Source of the DNA: Anaerolineae bacterium | GTDB taxonomy: Bacteria > Chloroflexota > Anaerolineae > J102 | Direction of reading: 5' to 3' | Assembly: GCA_027036755.1 (NCBI GenBank) | Contig: JALWDV010000657.1 | Location: 1 to 7,973, forward strand | Length of the DNA stretch: 7,973 bases | In this document: piece by piece, positions 1 to 5,975 of the stretch | Layout of the letters: every line of letters begins with the position of its first letter | Position numbering within the stretch: position 1 is the stretch's first letter | Notes under the pieces: model-generated | Seen by the model: only the letters and a program-made list of their open reading frames with translations | Databases searched by the model: none | What the model was told of the DNA's origin: nothing | Position numbers and translations under genes: made by a program

Positions 1-127
1 CCCCAAGAGACTGAATTCATTCGGCCAGTGCCTCGCCAAAAGCGTCGACTCTAGTCGTACTATTGAGCCCTGCTGACTGAGGGGCTGAAGGGCTGCTCTG
101 CTCCTTCGGCTTCACTCAGGACATGCT
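1..127. repeat. Long direct repeat, left copy (cut by window edge)
   Basis: This stretch is identical base for base to 865-991, a direct repeat at an offset of 864 bp. Identity stops at 128. The left limit is unknown because the window begins here, whereas the downstream copy continues leftward into the hairpin block. It contains two short dyads with 2-nt centres, CTGAAT-TC-ATTCGG at 11-24 and CGACT-CT-AGTCG at 46-57, and a segment around 100-121 whose reverse complement reads CCTGAGTGAAGCCGAAGG. From memory, that resembles a dispersed intergenic repeat of several bacterial phyla, but I could not check this. No open frame in it looks like a gene. Perfect identity implies recent duplication or ongoing homogenisation. 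Confidence 0.9.
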
Positions 128-136
128 CTGCCGTCC

Positions 137-209
137 CGCCGTCCCCTGGCGGGCGCAGGCCCGCCTCCGGGACGAAGTCCCCAAGAGACTGAATTCATTC
201 GGCCAGTGC
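137..209. repeat. Hairpin-bearing direct repeat, upstream copy
   Basis: These 73 bp are identical to 823-895, at an offset of 686 bp, so the transposase gene sits between two direct copies. The block contains a hairpin with stem GGCGGGC (148-154), loop GCAG and stem GCCCGCC (159-165), then a second with GGGAC (169-173), loop GAA and GTCCC (177-181). Its last 31 bases (179-209) repeat positions 1-31. The first hairpin of the downstream cluster (813-830) is not preserved here, so the two blocks are identical only from the CGCCGTCCCC start onward. Confidence 0.9.
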
Positions 210-224
210 TGTCCCCAAGAGCGC

Positions 225-290
225 GATTTCAATCGCCCAGTGTTCAATGTGATTTCAATCGCCCAGTGTTCAATGTGATTTCAATCGCCC
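225..290. repeat. 26-bp tandem repeat, about 2.5 copies
   Basis: Two perfect 26-bp units (225-250 and 251-276) are followed by the first 14 bases of a third (277-290). Each unit begins GATTTCAATCGCCCAGTG and carries a GATT-TC-AATC dyad. The array ends about 25 bp before the transposase start codon and so lies in the likely promoter or leader region of that gene. The repeats are contiguous with no spacers, so this is a tandem repeat and not a CRISPR array. The unit looks like a diverged relative of the segment ending GGCCAGTGC in the long repeats. Confidence 0.9.
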
Positions 291-306
291 TTTTCTCACA
301 AAAAGG
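289..306 (+). promoter_or_regulatory. Putative hairpin masking the tnpA ribosome binding site
   Basis: CCTTTT (289-294), a 6-nt loop and AAAAGG (301-306) form a perfect 6-bp stem. The Shine-Dalgarno AAGGAG at 303-308 lies six bases before the ATG at 315, and its first four bases are in the 3' arm. The leader could therefore fold to restrict ribosome access. IS200 of enterobacteria is known to limit transposase translation with a leader stem-loop that blocks the ribosome binding site. The parallel here is inferred. The stem is short and AT-rich, so it may be only marginally stable. Confidence 0.45.
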
Positions 307-314
307 AGACCATC

Positions 315-746
315 ATGCGACGAAGTAGAATCTCGGTTTTCGTTCATTTCGTTTGGGCCACGTGGGATCGCCTGCCCCTGATCACGCCCGACATGGAGGA
401 GCGGCTCTATCGAAACATCGGCGCATCGGCCGTCTCGATGGGCTGCAAAGTCCTCGCCATCAACGGCGTCTCCAACCACGTTCACGTTCTACTCTCTCTG
501 CCATCCACAGTAACCATCGCCGATGTGGCGAAGAAGATGAAAGGAACATCGTCCCATTTCGTGAACGATCAACTGCAACCCTCCACCGGATTCAAATGGC
601 AGGGATACTACGGCGCCTTCAGCGTCAGTCGTTGGGACTTGCCCAAGCTCATCGCCTACATCGACAACCAGAAAGAACACCACGCCTCGGGCGATCTGTG
701 GGACGACATCGAGGATGTCTTTGAATTTATCGATCCCCGAGACTGA
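315..746 (+). CDS. tnpA: IS200/IS605-family Y1 transposase (TnpA-like)
   Basis: This 143-residue protein belongs to the Y1 HUH single-strand transposase family, in which a dimer cuts and rejoins single-stranded DNA at hairpin ends through a 5'-phosphotyrosine. The metal-binding HUH motif is visible as H55-V-H57 in NHVHVLLSLP. The candidate nucleophile is Y115 in IAYIDNQKEHH, with Q119 on the same helix as in the family. The N-terminal FVHFVWATWDR and the WQGYYGAFSVS segment are also typical. The length fits IS200-type TnpA (about 130-160 residues), perhaps with a slightly short C terminus. The ATG at 315 follows AAGGAG with six bases between. No TnpB or IscB partner is present. The gene is intact and lies between direct copies of repeats that contain hairpins, which also fits a REP-associated (RAYT-like) arrangement. 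I cannot decide between an autonomous IS200-like element and a RAYT. Confidence 0.9.
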   Translation: MRRSRISVFVHFVWATWDRLPLITPDMEERLYRNIGASAVSMGCKVLAINGVSNHVHVLLSLPSTVTIADVAKKMKGTSSHFVNDQLQPSTGFKWQGYYGAFSVSRWDLPKLIAYIDNQKEHHASGDLWDDIEDVFEFIDPRD

Positions 747-812
747 TGGTGGGGATTTTTCTTGTCGGTTATTTGTCGGTTGAAACCGCACCCTTGAGGC
801 CCGCAGCCTGAA
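747..812. other. Transposase 3' flank with a short direct repeat and dyad
   Basis: Just past the stop codon, TTGTCGGTT occurs at 762-770 and again at 773-781. The second copy runs into a dyad, CGGTT-GA-AACCG (777-788). Read on the minus strand this is CGGTT-TC-AACCG, the same design as the TC-centred dyads upstream of the gene but inverted. IS200/IS605 elements carry subterminal hairpins recognised by TnpA, so this is a candidate right-end recognition site. The actual element end cannot be fixed without an empty-site comparison. Confidence 0.35.
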
Positions 813-867
813 GGACGGCCTACGCCGTCCCCTGGCGGGCGCAGGCCCGCCTCCGGGACGAAGTCCC
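813..867. repeat. Cluster of three consecutive hairpins
   Basis: Three perfect stem-loops follow one another with 3-nt gaps: GGACGGC/GCCGTCC (813-819 with 824-830, loop CTAC), GGCGGGC/GCCCGCC (834-840 with 845-851, loop GCAG) and GGGAC/GTCCC (855-859 with 863-867, loop GAA). The last two recur upstream of the transposase gene at 148-181, and a decayed copy of the middle one is at about 1018-1033. None has a T-run behind it, so they are not standard rho-independent terminators. They are better read as REP/BIME-like repeats, although they may still affect transcription or RNA stability. Confidence 0.7.
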
Positions 868-895
868 CAAGAGACTGAATTCATTCGGCCAGTGC
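823..895. repeat. Hairpin-bearing direct repeat, downstream copy
   Basis: This is the 73-bp perfect copy of 137-209. Its last 31 bases (865-895) are at the same time the first 31 bases of the right copy of the long repeat, so the two repeat families overlap here. The intact composite reads hairpin block, CCCCAAGAG, dyad, then the long-repeat body. The left copy probably had the same order before the window edge. Confidence 0.9.
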
Positions 896-991
896 CTCGC
901 CAAAAGCGTCGACTCTAGTCGTACTATTGAGCCCTGCTGACTGAGGGGCTGAAGGGCTGCTCTGCTCCTTCGGCTTCACTCAGGACATGCT
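865..991. repeat. Long direct repeat, right copy
   Basis: These 127 bp are identical to 1-127. The copy carries the same two dyads at 875-888 and 910-921. Identity ends at 992, where the left copy continues into its hairpin block while this copy runs into diverged sequence. Together with the 73-bp repeat it brackets the transposase gene in direct orientation, so recombination between copies could delete or duplicate the gene. Confidence 0.9.
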
Positions 992-1179
992 GCGCCGCCC
1001 CCTGACTCCAGCCCCTGGCGGGCGCAGGTCCGCAACAGATCAAACTTCCTCATCTCCTCCCCCGCCCGTCTCGGCGCGGAGGAAGAAGCAAAGGAGGGGG
1101 CCTGTCCCCAAGGGCGTGATTCAATCGCTTAAAAATTAACGGGGAACATACGAAACCGTTTCTGGCCCAAGTCGTTCTC
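992..1179. other. Intergenic stretch with decayed repeat copies
   Basis: No gene is visible here. Positions 1012-1033 are a diverged copy of the GGCGGGC-GCAG hairpin, whose 3' arm has changed to GTCCGC but still pairs through one G-T wobble. Positions 1103-1128 resemble 210-236: TGTCCCCAAG followed by a dyad, here GTGATT-C-AATCGC with a one-base centre. A purine-rich run lies at 1077-1100. The stretch leads into the operon promoter. Confidence 0.6.
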
Positions 1180-1188
1180 TGTTATAAT
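1180..1188 (+). promoter_or_regulatory. Extended -10 promoter of the four-gene operon
   Basis: TGTTATAAT is a perfect consensus -10 (TATAAT at 1183-1188) with the TG of an extended -10 element one base upstream. The matching -35 position, at 17 bp spacing (1160-1165), reads TTCTGG and is weak, which is tolerated in extended -10 promoters. Transcription would start near 1195, giving a leader of about 60 nt before the ATG at 1256. This is the only strong promoter-like match I see ahead of the operon. Confidence 0.65.
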
Positions 1189-1245
1189 GAACGCGGTGCG
1201 CCCTCTCATTGAGCGGCCCTGCAACCCATCAGTTCTCATTCCCAT

Positions 1246-1250
1246 GGAGG
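1246..1250 (+). promoter_or_regulatory. Shine-Dalgarno that sets the DUF4203-like start
   Basis: GGAGG sits five bases before the ATG at 1256. Two upstream in-frame ATGs are rejected: the one at 1187 overlaps the -10 box itself, and the one at 1244 overlaps this ribosome binding site. Confidence 0.75.
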
Positions 1251-1255
1251 TTACC

Positions 1256-1900
1256 ATGCTATCCACCATCATCGGAGGACTCATCCTGCTGCTCATCGGA
1301 TTAGCCTTCACCTTCTATGGCTATCGGCTGTTTCTGGTGATGCTCCCCATCTGGGGCTTCTTCGCCGGGTTCTGGCTGGGAGCCAACGCCCTCACTCTGC
1401 TATTCGGCCACGGCTTCCTCGCCACCACCACCGGCTGGATCGTTGGCATTATCCTGGGCTTAATCGTGGCGCTATTGTCTTATCTCTTTTACTTACTGGG
1501 CGTCGCCATCGTCGCGGGCATCATCGGCTATGGCCTGGGCGCAAGCCTGATGGGCCTGTTCGGGCTGACGGGCGGACTGCTGGTCTTCATCGTTGGCGTC
1601 ATCTTCGCCCTGGTGGTCATCGTGCTTGTGCTGGCCCTGAATCTGCAGAAATACGTCATCATCATCCTCACGGCGTTGGGCGGCGGCGTGGCGTCCAGCG
1701 TCTCGGCGCTGGTCATGTTCAACCAGCTATCGCTGCAAACCCTGCGCGAAAGCGGCGATGCACTGCAAGCCATGGCCAGCGTGTCGCAGCTATGGGTGTT
1801 GCTCGCCCTGGTTTTGGCTGTGGTGGGCATGATCTGGCAGATGCGCAGCAACCGTTCTTACGAATTCAAGAAAGAATACTACGTTCAATCCTGGGGGTAA
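1256..1900 (+). CDS. Polytopic membrane protein, DUF4203 (TM198)-like
   Basis: This 214-residue protein is almost entirely hydrophobic. About seven membrane segments can be drawn near residues 4-20, 26-50, 59-79, 81-104, 107-129, 132-155 and 178-196, followed by a basic tail (MRSNRSYEFKKEYY) that is probably cytoplasmic. Glycine-rich helices (GLILGL-like and GIIGYGLGASLMG) suggest tight helix packing. The overall pattern resembles the DUF4203/TM198 family of seven-helix proteins of unknown function. That assignment is by resemblance, since no diagnostic motif is known to me. It is the first gene of the operon and ends 6 nt before the peptidase gene, so the two are likely co-expressed. A partner or scaffold role for the downstream membrane proteins is inference only. 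Confidence 0.8.
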   Translation: MLSTIIGGLILLLIGLAFTFYGYRLFLVMLPIWGFFAGFWLGANALTLLFGHGFLATTTGWIVGIILGLIVALLSYLFYLLGVAIVAGIIGYGLGASLMGLFGLTGGLLVFIVGVIFALVVIVLVLALNLQKYVIIILTALGGGVASSVSALVMFNQLSLQTLRESGDALQAMASVSQLWVLLALVLAVVGMIWQMRSNRSYEFKKEYYVQSWG

Positions 1901-1906
1901 TGCACA

Positions 1907-2599
1907 ATGTTCTGGTACATCGATCCCGTTTATCTTTGGTATGTCTTCATCCCCGCGCTGCTCATTTCCATGGGCGTCCAGATCTATCTCAAATCCACCG
2001 TCTCCAAGTGGAGCCAGGTGCGCAACAGCAAAGGGCTCTATGGCGTCGACGTTGTCAAGCAGTTGTTCAGCAAGACCAGCCTCCAGCCCATTCCCGTGGA
2101 GAAGGCGCCCGGAGAGATGAGCGATCATTTCGACCCACATCACAACGTGGTGCGTCTTTCCGACACCACCGCGGGCAAGAATTCGGTGGCGGCCATGGCC
2201 ATCGCCGCACACGAGCTGGGCCATGTTCAGCAATATCAGACCGGCTCGGGCCTGATTGGATTGCGCAACTTCCTGCTGCCCGCGCTGCAATTCAGTCCCA
2301 CCATCTCCTACATCGCCATCTTCTTTGGCCTGTGGTTCAACATGACCAACCTGCTGTGGGTGGGCATCTTCTTCTTCGGCCTGATGGTGCTGTTCTCCAT
2401 CCTCACCCTGCCCGTGGAGATCGACGCCAGCAAGCGGGCCTTGCGCCTGCTGGATGAAGCGGGCCTGCTGGTCTCGGATCAGGACAGGCGCGGGGCCAAA
2501 GCCGTGCTCACCGCCGCGGGCCTGACCTATCTGGCCGCCGCGGTCACCTCCATCCTGCAACTGCTCTACTACATCAGCGTCGCCAATCGACAGAACTAG
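1907..2599 (+). CDS. yugP: YugP-type membrane zinc metallopeptidase
   Basis: This 230-residue protein matches the neutral zinc metallopeptidase family of Bacillus YugP in length and in all its hallmarks. The N-terminal membrane helix is at about residues 8-26. The conserved block MSDHFDPHHNVVRLSD (71-86) corresponds to the family DHYDP box. The catalytic zinc motif is H102-E-L-G-H106 in AAHELGHVQQYQ. E171 in LPVEIDASKRA is the likely third zinc ligand. Two further hydrophobic segments (about 130-143 and 147-169) and a C-terminal one (about 203-224) anchor it. The substrate is not established for the family. The ATG at 1907 comes 6 nt after the preceding stop, with a weak GGGGG at 1893-1897 as the only Shine-Dalgarno candidate, so translation may be coupled to the upstream gene. 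The family is common in Firmicutes and also occurs in Chloroflexota. Confidence 0.92.
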   Translation: MFWYIDPVYLWYVFIPALLISMGVQIYLKSTVSKWSQVRNSKGLYGVDVVKQLFSKTSLQPIPVEKAPGEMSDHFDPHHNVVRLSDTTAGKNSVAAMAIAAHELGHVQQYQTGSGLIGLRNFLLPALQFSPTISYIAIFFGLWFNMTNLLWVGIFFFGLMVLFSILTLPVEIDASKRALRLLDEAGLLVSDQDRRGAKAVLTAAGLTYLAAAVTSILQLLYYISVANRQN

Positions 2600-2624
2600 G
2601 TCAACAGCCAGGCGCCTAGTCCGA

Positions 2625-5600
2625 ATGGAATACATCCGTCAATTTCCTCCCTTCCTGCGCAACTTCACAAGCAGGAGTTATGCCCGCAACATTCTGGTGG
2701 CCGCGATGGGCTTCGCGGCCGCCGGCGCGTTGGGCCTCATCCTGGGCGTCATCCTGCTAAAAAGCCCGCTGGCCAGGGGCCTGATCGGGCTGGTGGATCA
2801 GACGCAGCCCTTGCAGCGGTTGGTGCTGGCCCTGATCATCTTTCTGGTGGGCATGGCCCTTTCGGGCGTCATCGCGGGCGGTCTGGGAGGATGGATTCTG
2901 ACGATCGTTGATTCCCTGGCCCCGCGACGTCGCTACATCCTGACCGGAGCCATCGCATTCGCAGCGCCGCAGGCCATTTTCACGCCTCTGGCGCTGATTG
3001 TCGGCTCCTTGCTGGCCATCTACTACAACAACATCGACGCAAACCCCGCACATCTGCCCATTCTGCTCGGTCTGTTCGGCCTGTTTTACGGCATGGCGGC
3101 CGGGCTCATCTTCGGCCTCGCCAGCGTGGGGTTCAAATACGGCTGGGGCGTGCTGTTCGCGGCCATGATGGGCGGGCTCTTCGGCGGATTCCTCACCGGC
3201 GGCGTCCTGCGCTTCGCGCTGGCGCGGATGGAGATGGGGGAGCTGTTGCATCGTTGGTGGCTGCTTCTGCTCATCTTCATGATTTTCTATGGCAGCCTGG
3301 GAATGAACCTGGGCCTGGTGTACACCTGGTTTCATCGCGCTCGAAAAGAAGGGGGCGATCTGCCCAGCTCCATGGGCCGCTACTGGCGAATTTTCGCCAT
3401 CATCGCCATGGTGATGGTGATTCTCAACCTGACGGGCGTATTCTATCAGGTCTTCTCCTTCGCCATGATGAAGCCCGCCAGCACGTCCACCGTCATCAGG
3501 CCCGAAACCACCGGCGTGGCCTGGAGCGAACCAGAACAGATCGGCTCGGGGTCGCCCGCCTTCCCGCCGGGCATGGCCGCCAGCGCGGATGGCCGTCTGG
3601 CCGTGGTCTGGACGCAGCAAGGCCCGGCCTACAGCAAGATTTTGCTGCGCCAGGCGACCGTGGATGAATCGGGCCAACCAACGTGGGGCGAGCCCGCGCC
3701 CCTCTCTGCGCCCGAACGATACGCCAGCCGACCGCAGATCGCCGCAGACAGCCGCGGGAATTGGCGCGTCGTCTGGGAGGAGGCGGACCCCGCCACCAGC
3801 GGGCCCGCGCACATTATGCACGCCCGTTGCGCGGGCGGCGAGTGCGCCCCGCCCGACGATCTCACCGCGCAACCTGCGCCTTGCGCCCCGAATGCGGGCG
3901 CGGCATCGTCGCCCGTTATCGCCATCGACGACGAAGATCAGACGATGGTCGTATGGCAGACGGAAAGCGGCGCTCTGATGTACGCCACCTGGCCCGCCGC
4001 CGCGTCGCCTCCATCCACGCCTCAATGCCTCCCCTTTACCGGAGCGAAGCCGCAGGTGGTCGCGGTGGACAAGGGACAATTCATCCTCGCGTTCGAGGCG
4101 CAGGGGAAGATCGCTTTTGTGCTGTATCGAGAGGGCGCGTGGTTTCCACGCCCCCTGTGGCGGCATTCGGGCCATGATCCCGCGATTTTCTACGACGGCG
4201 GGGATCGCTTTTACACCGCCTGGTGCGGCGAAGATGGCCGGGTGAACGCCCGGGCGTCCAAATCATACACGATTGCCGATCCAGAAGTCATCGATTCGCC
4301 CCCATGCACAGGGCGTCCAGCGCTGGCTCGGGATGGCTACGGACGATTGCACATCCTCTGGCAATCGAACCAGGTGATGGACCAGTTCGGCGCTTCTCGG
4401 CCGGGCGGATTTCTCTACGACAGCGCCCGCGGCGAAGATGGCTGGCAGCCCGCGGTCATCGCGGCCCGGGCGCAATCCCCCGTCACCCCCGCAGTCGTCA
4501 CCGATCAGACCCGGGCCATGCGCATGGCCTGGAGCGACGCGGACGCTCTCCTCTTGCAAAGCTCACAGCCCCATTACCAATGCCCCGGAAGCGCCGGCTC
4601 TCCCTACGGCGACGCCATCCTGAACGCGCTCCGCACCGATCCCTACCGCCCGCCCGGCTCCGCCATCCCCTTCTGCGGCAACCATTTCCTGGGCCTGTAC
4701 ATGCAGCCCAATCCACCGGGCGCGGACGCGGGCAAAGAAAAGCCCGACGCCGCGTTCGACGAAGTCGCGGCCCAGATCCGCAGCGCCCGCTACGAGGTGG
4801 ATTTCGCCACCATGGAGTGGATGAAGGACGAGGCCATGGACAGCCCTGGCTTCATCTTCGCCCAGGCCGTGGCCGACCTCTACGACAAGGTCAAGGCGAA
4901 TCCCGAAAACTATCCCCGAGGCGTGACTGTGCGCATCCTGCTGGGCAACTACCCCGAACTGGCCACCTTCACCTGGGGCGATCAGGTGTGGAATGTGATG
5001 GACGCGTTGCAGAAAGCGGGTCTGCCCGAGATGGAGAACCCGGCGCTGGGCTGGAAGGTGGAGCTGGCCAATTTCGACGGCCAGAATCCCCACAGCCACG
5101 CCAAATTCCTCATCATCGATGGCGAAAGCGTCATGGCCGCGGGCTTCAATTACAGCTACCTCCACTTCAGCCGGAACCATCCTTCGGGCCTGGGCGTCTC
5201 ATTGGTGGATTACGGCATGGTCATGCGCGGGCCCGTGGCCCAGGATGCCCTGGCCGATTACGACGACCTGTGGGAAGGCTCGAACCTGGTGCAATGCCCG
5301 GGCCTGAATCCCCCCAGGGGCGATTGGGCCCGCTACTGCCACGAGGCCAGGGGCGCGGCCGCCGCCACCCACGTCCCCGAAGTCAAGCTCTATCACACCA
5401 CGCCAGCGGATGACATCGCATTCTCCCTGCTCCGCACCAGCAACCGCCCCGAAAGCGACAAAGCCCTGGACGCGCTCATTCGCAGCGCCCAGGACCACAT
5501 CGACATCTTCGAGGTCAACTTCTCCATGGAGCTCTACTGCTCCCTGGGCGTCATCATGGACGACTTCTGCTCCATGCAGGATTCGCTGGATTACATGCAG

Positions 5601-5975
5601 GCCCTGCTGGACGTAATGGAGCGCAACCACGTGCACATTCGCGTGCTGACCACCGACGTAAACATGAACGGCATCGAAAACAGCGTGGCCATCGAGAGCT
5701 TCAGCAAAGAGCTGGCCCGCCGCGGGCTCAGCGACCTGGCCGAATTTCGCTATTACGAGGGCAGGCTTCACGCCAAGGCTTTTCTGGTGGATGACGCCTT
5801 CCTGGCCGTGGGCAGCCAGAACTTCCATTACAGCGCCTGGGGCGACGGCCGCGGCCTGGTGGAATACAACCTGGCCACCGATTCGGACGCGGCAATCTCC
5901 CAGTTTCGGCAATCCTTCGAGTACTTTTGGGCGCACAGCAAGCCCGTGATCCCGGGCGAAGTGCGGACGGAATGA
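2625..5975 (+). CDS. Membrane-anchored beta-propeller / phospholipase D-like fusion
   Basis: This 1116-residue protein has three parts. Residues 1-282 contain about seven helices (near 22-45, 64-96, 104-134, 144-169, 174-199, 211-236 and 254-280). Basic residues fall in alternate loops (SRSYAR, APRRRY, FHRARKE), which gives an N-in, C-out topology. Residues 300-645 hold seven repeats of the form A-x-D-x-x-G-x-x-x-V-V-W, whose last aromatic residues are W329, W384, W444, F490, W533, W579 and W636. This fits a seven-bladed propeller of sialidase/BNR type. Residues 700-1110 are a phospholipase D-superfamily domain with two complete HKD motifs: H825-A-K827-FLII-D832 followed by G840-F-N842, and H1049-A-K1051-AFLV-D1056 followed by G1063-S-Q-N1066 and E1080. 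Many cysteines in the last two parts fit an extracytoplasmic location. The enzyme could be a lipid transferase/hydrolase or a nuclease. The start lacks a good Shine-Dalgarno but no other start is better. The stop overlaps the next start codon. Confidence 0.88.
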   Translation: MEYIRQFPPFLRNFTSRSYARNILVAAMGFAAAGALGLILGVILLKSPLARGLIGLVDQTQPLQRLVLALIIFLVGMALSGVIAGGLGGWILTIVDSLAPRRRYILTGAIAFAAPQAIFTPLALIVGSLLAIYYNNIDANPAHLPILLGLFGLFYGMAAGLIFGLASVGFKYGWGVLFAAMMGGLFGGFLTGGVLRFALARMEMGELLHRWWLLLLIFMIFYGSLGMNLGLVYTWFHRARKEGGDLPSSMGRYWRIFAIIAMVMVILNLTGVFYQVFSFAMMKPASTSTVIRPETTGVAWSEPEQIGSGSPAFPPGMAASADGRLAVVWTQQGPAYSKILLRQATVDESGQPTWGEPAPLSAPERYASRPQIAADSRGNWRVVWEEADPATSGPAHIMHARCAGGECAPPDDLTAQPAPCAPNAGAASSPVIAIDDEDQTMVVWQTESGALMYATWPAAASPPSTPQCLPFTGAKPQVVAVDKGQFILAFEAQGKIAFVLYREGAWFPRPLWRHSGHDPAIFYDGGDRFYTAWCGEDGRVNARASKSYTIADPEVIDSPPCTGRPALARDGYGRLHILWQSNQVMDQFGASRPGGFLYDSARGEDGWQPAVIAARAQSPVTPAVVTDQTRAMRMAWSDADALLLQSSQPHYQCPGSAGSPYGDAILNALRTDPYRPPGSAIPFCGNHFLGLYMQPNPPGADAGKEKPDAAFDEVAAQIRSARYEVDFATMEWMKDEAMDSPGFIFAQAVADLYDKVKANPENYPRGVTVRILLGNYPELATFTWGDQVWNVMDALQKAGLPEMENPALGWKVELANFDGQNPHSHAKFLIIDGESVMAAGFNYSYLHFSRNHPSGLGVSLVDYGMVMRGPVAQDALADYDDLWEGSNLVQCPGLNPPRGDWARYCHEARGAAAATHVPEVKLYHTTPADDIAFSLLRTSNRPESDKALDALIRSAQDHIDIFEVNFSMELYCSLGVIMDDFCSMQDSLDYMQALLDVMERNHVHIRVLTTDVNMNGIENSVAIESFSKELARRGLSDLAEFRYYEGRLHAKAFLVDDAFLAVGSQNFHYSAWGDGRGLVEYNLATDSDAAISQFRQSFEYFWAHSKPVIPGEVRTE

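Noticed and set aside
44..54. Cloning-vector polylinker contamination (GTCGACTCTAG matches part of a common multiple cloning site)
   Set aside because: Only 11 bp match. The flanks differ at once, and the same bases occur at 908-918 inside a native perfect repeat.
225..290. CRISPR array
   Set aside because: The 26-bp units are directly contiguous with no unique spacers, and no cas gene is in the window.
813..867. Rho-independent terminator of the transposase gene
   Set aside because: The stems are strong but none is followed by a T-run on either strand, and the block is a recurring repeat.
1187..1255. N-terminal extension of the DUF4203-like protein from the ATG at 1187
   Set aside because: That ATG overlaps the TATAAT -10 box and has no ribosome binding site, whereas the ATG at 1256 follows GGAGG at five bases.
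1790..2635. Minus-strand open frame (281 codons) opposite the peptidase gene
   Set aside because: Antisense to a gene with clear HEXXH and DHFDP motifs. Its low-complexity, H- and Q-rich translation resembles no family.
2757..4175. Long minus-strand open frame (472 codons) opposite the large fusion gene
   Set aside because: It is rich in R, G, H, Q and A with no recognisable domain, lies fully antisense to a well-supported gene, and is typical of the opposite strand of GC-rich coding DNA.
4223..5413. Plus-strand open frame (396 codons) in another frame of the fusion gene
   Set aside because: Arginine- and proline-rich shadow frame. The overlapping frame carries the intact HKD motifs.
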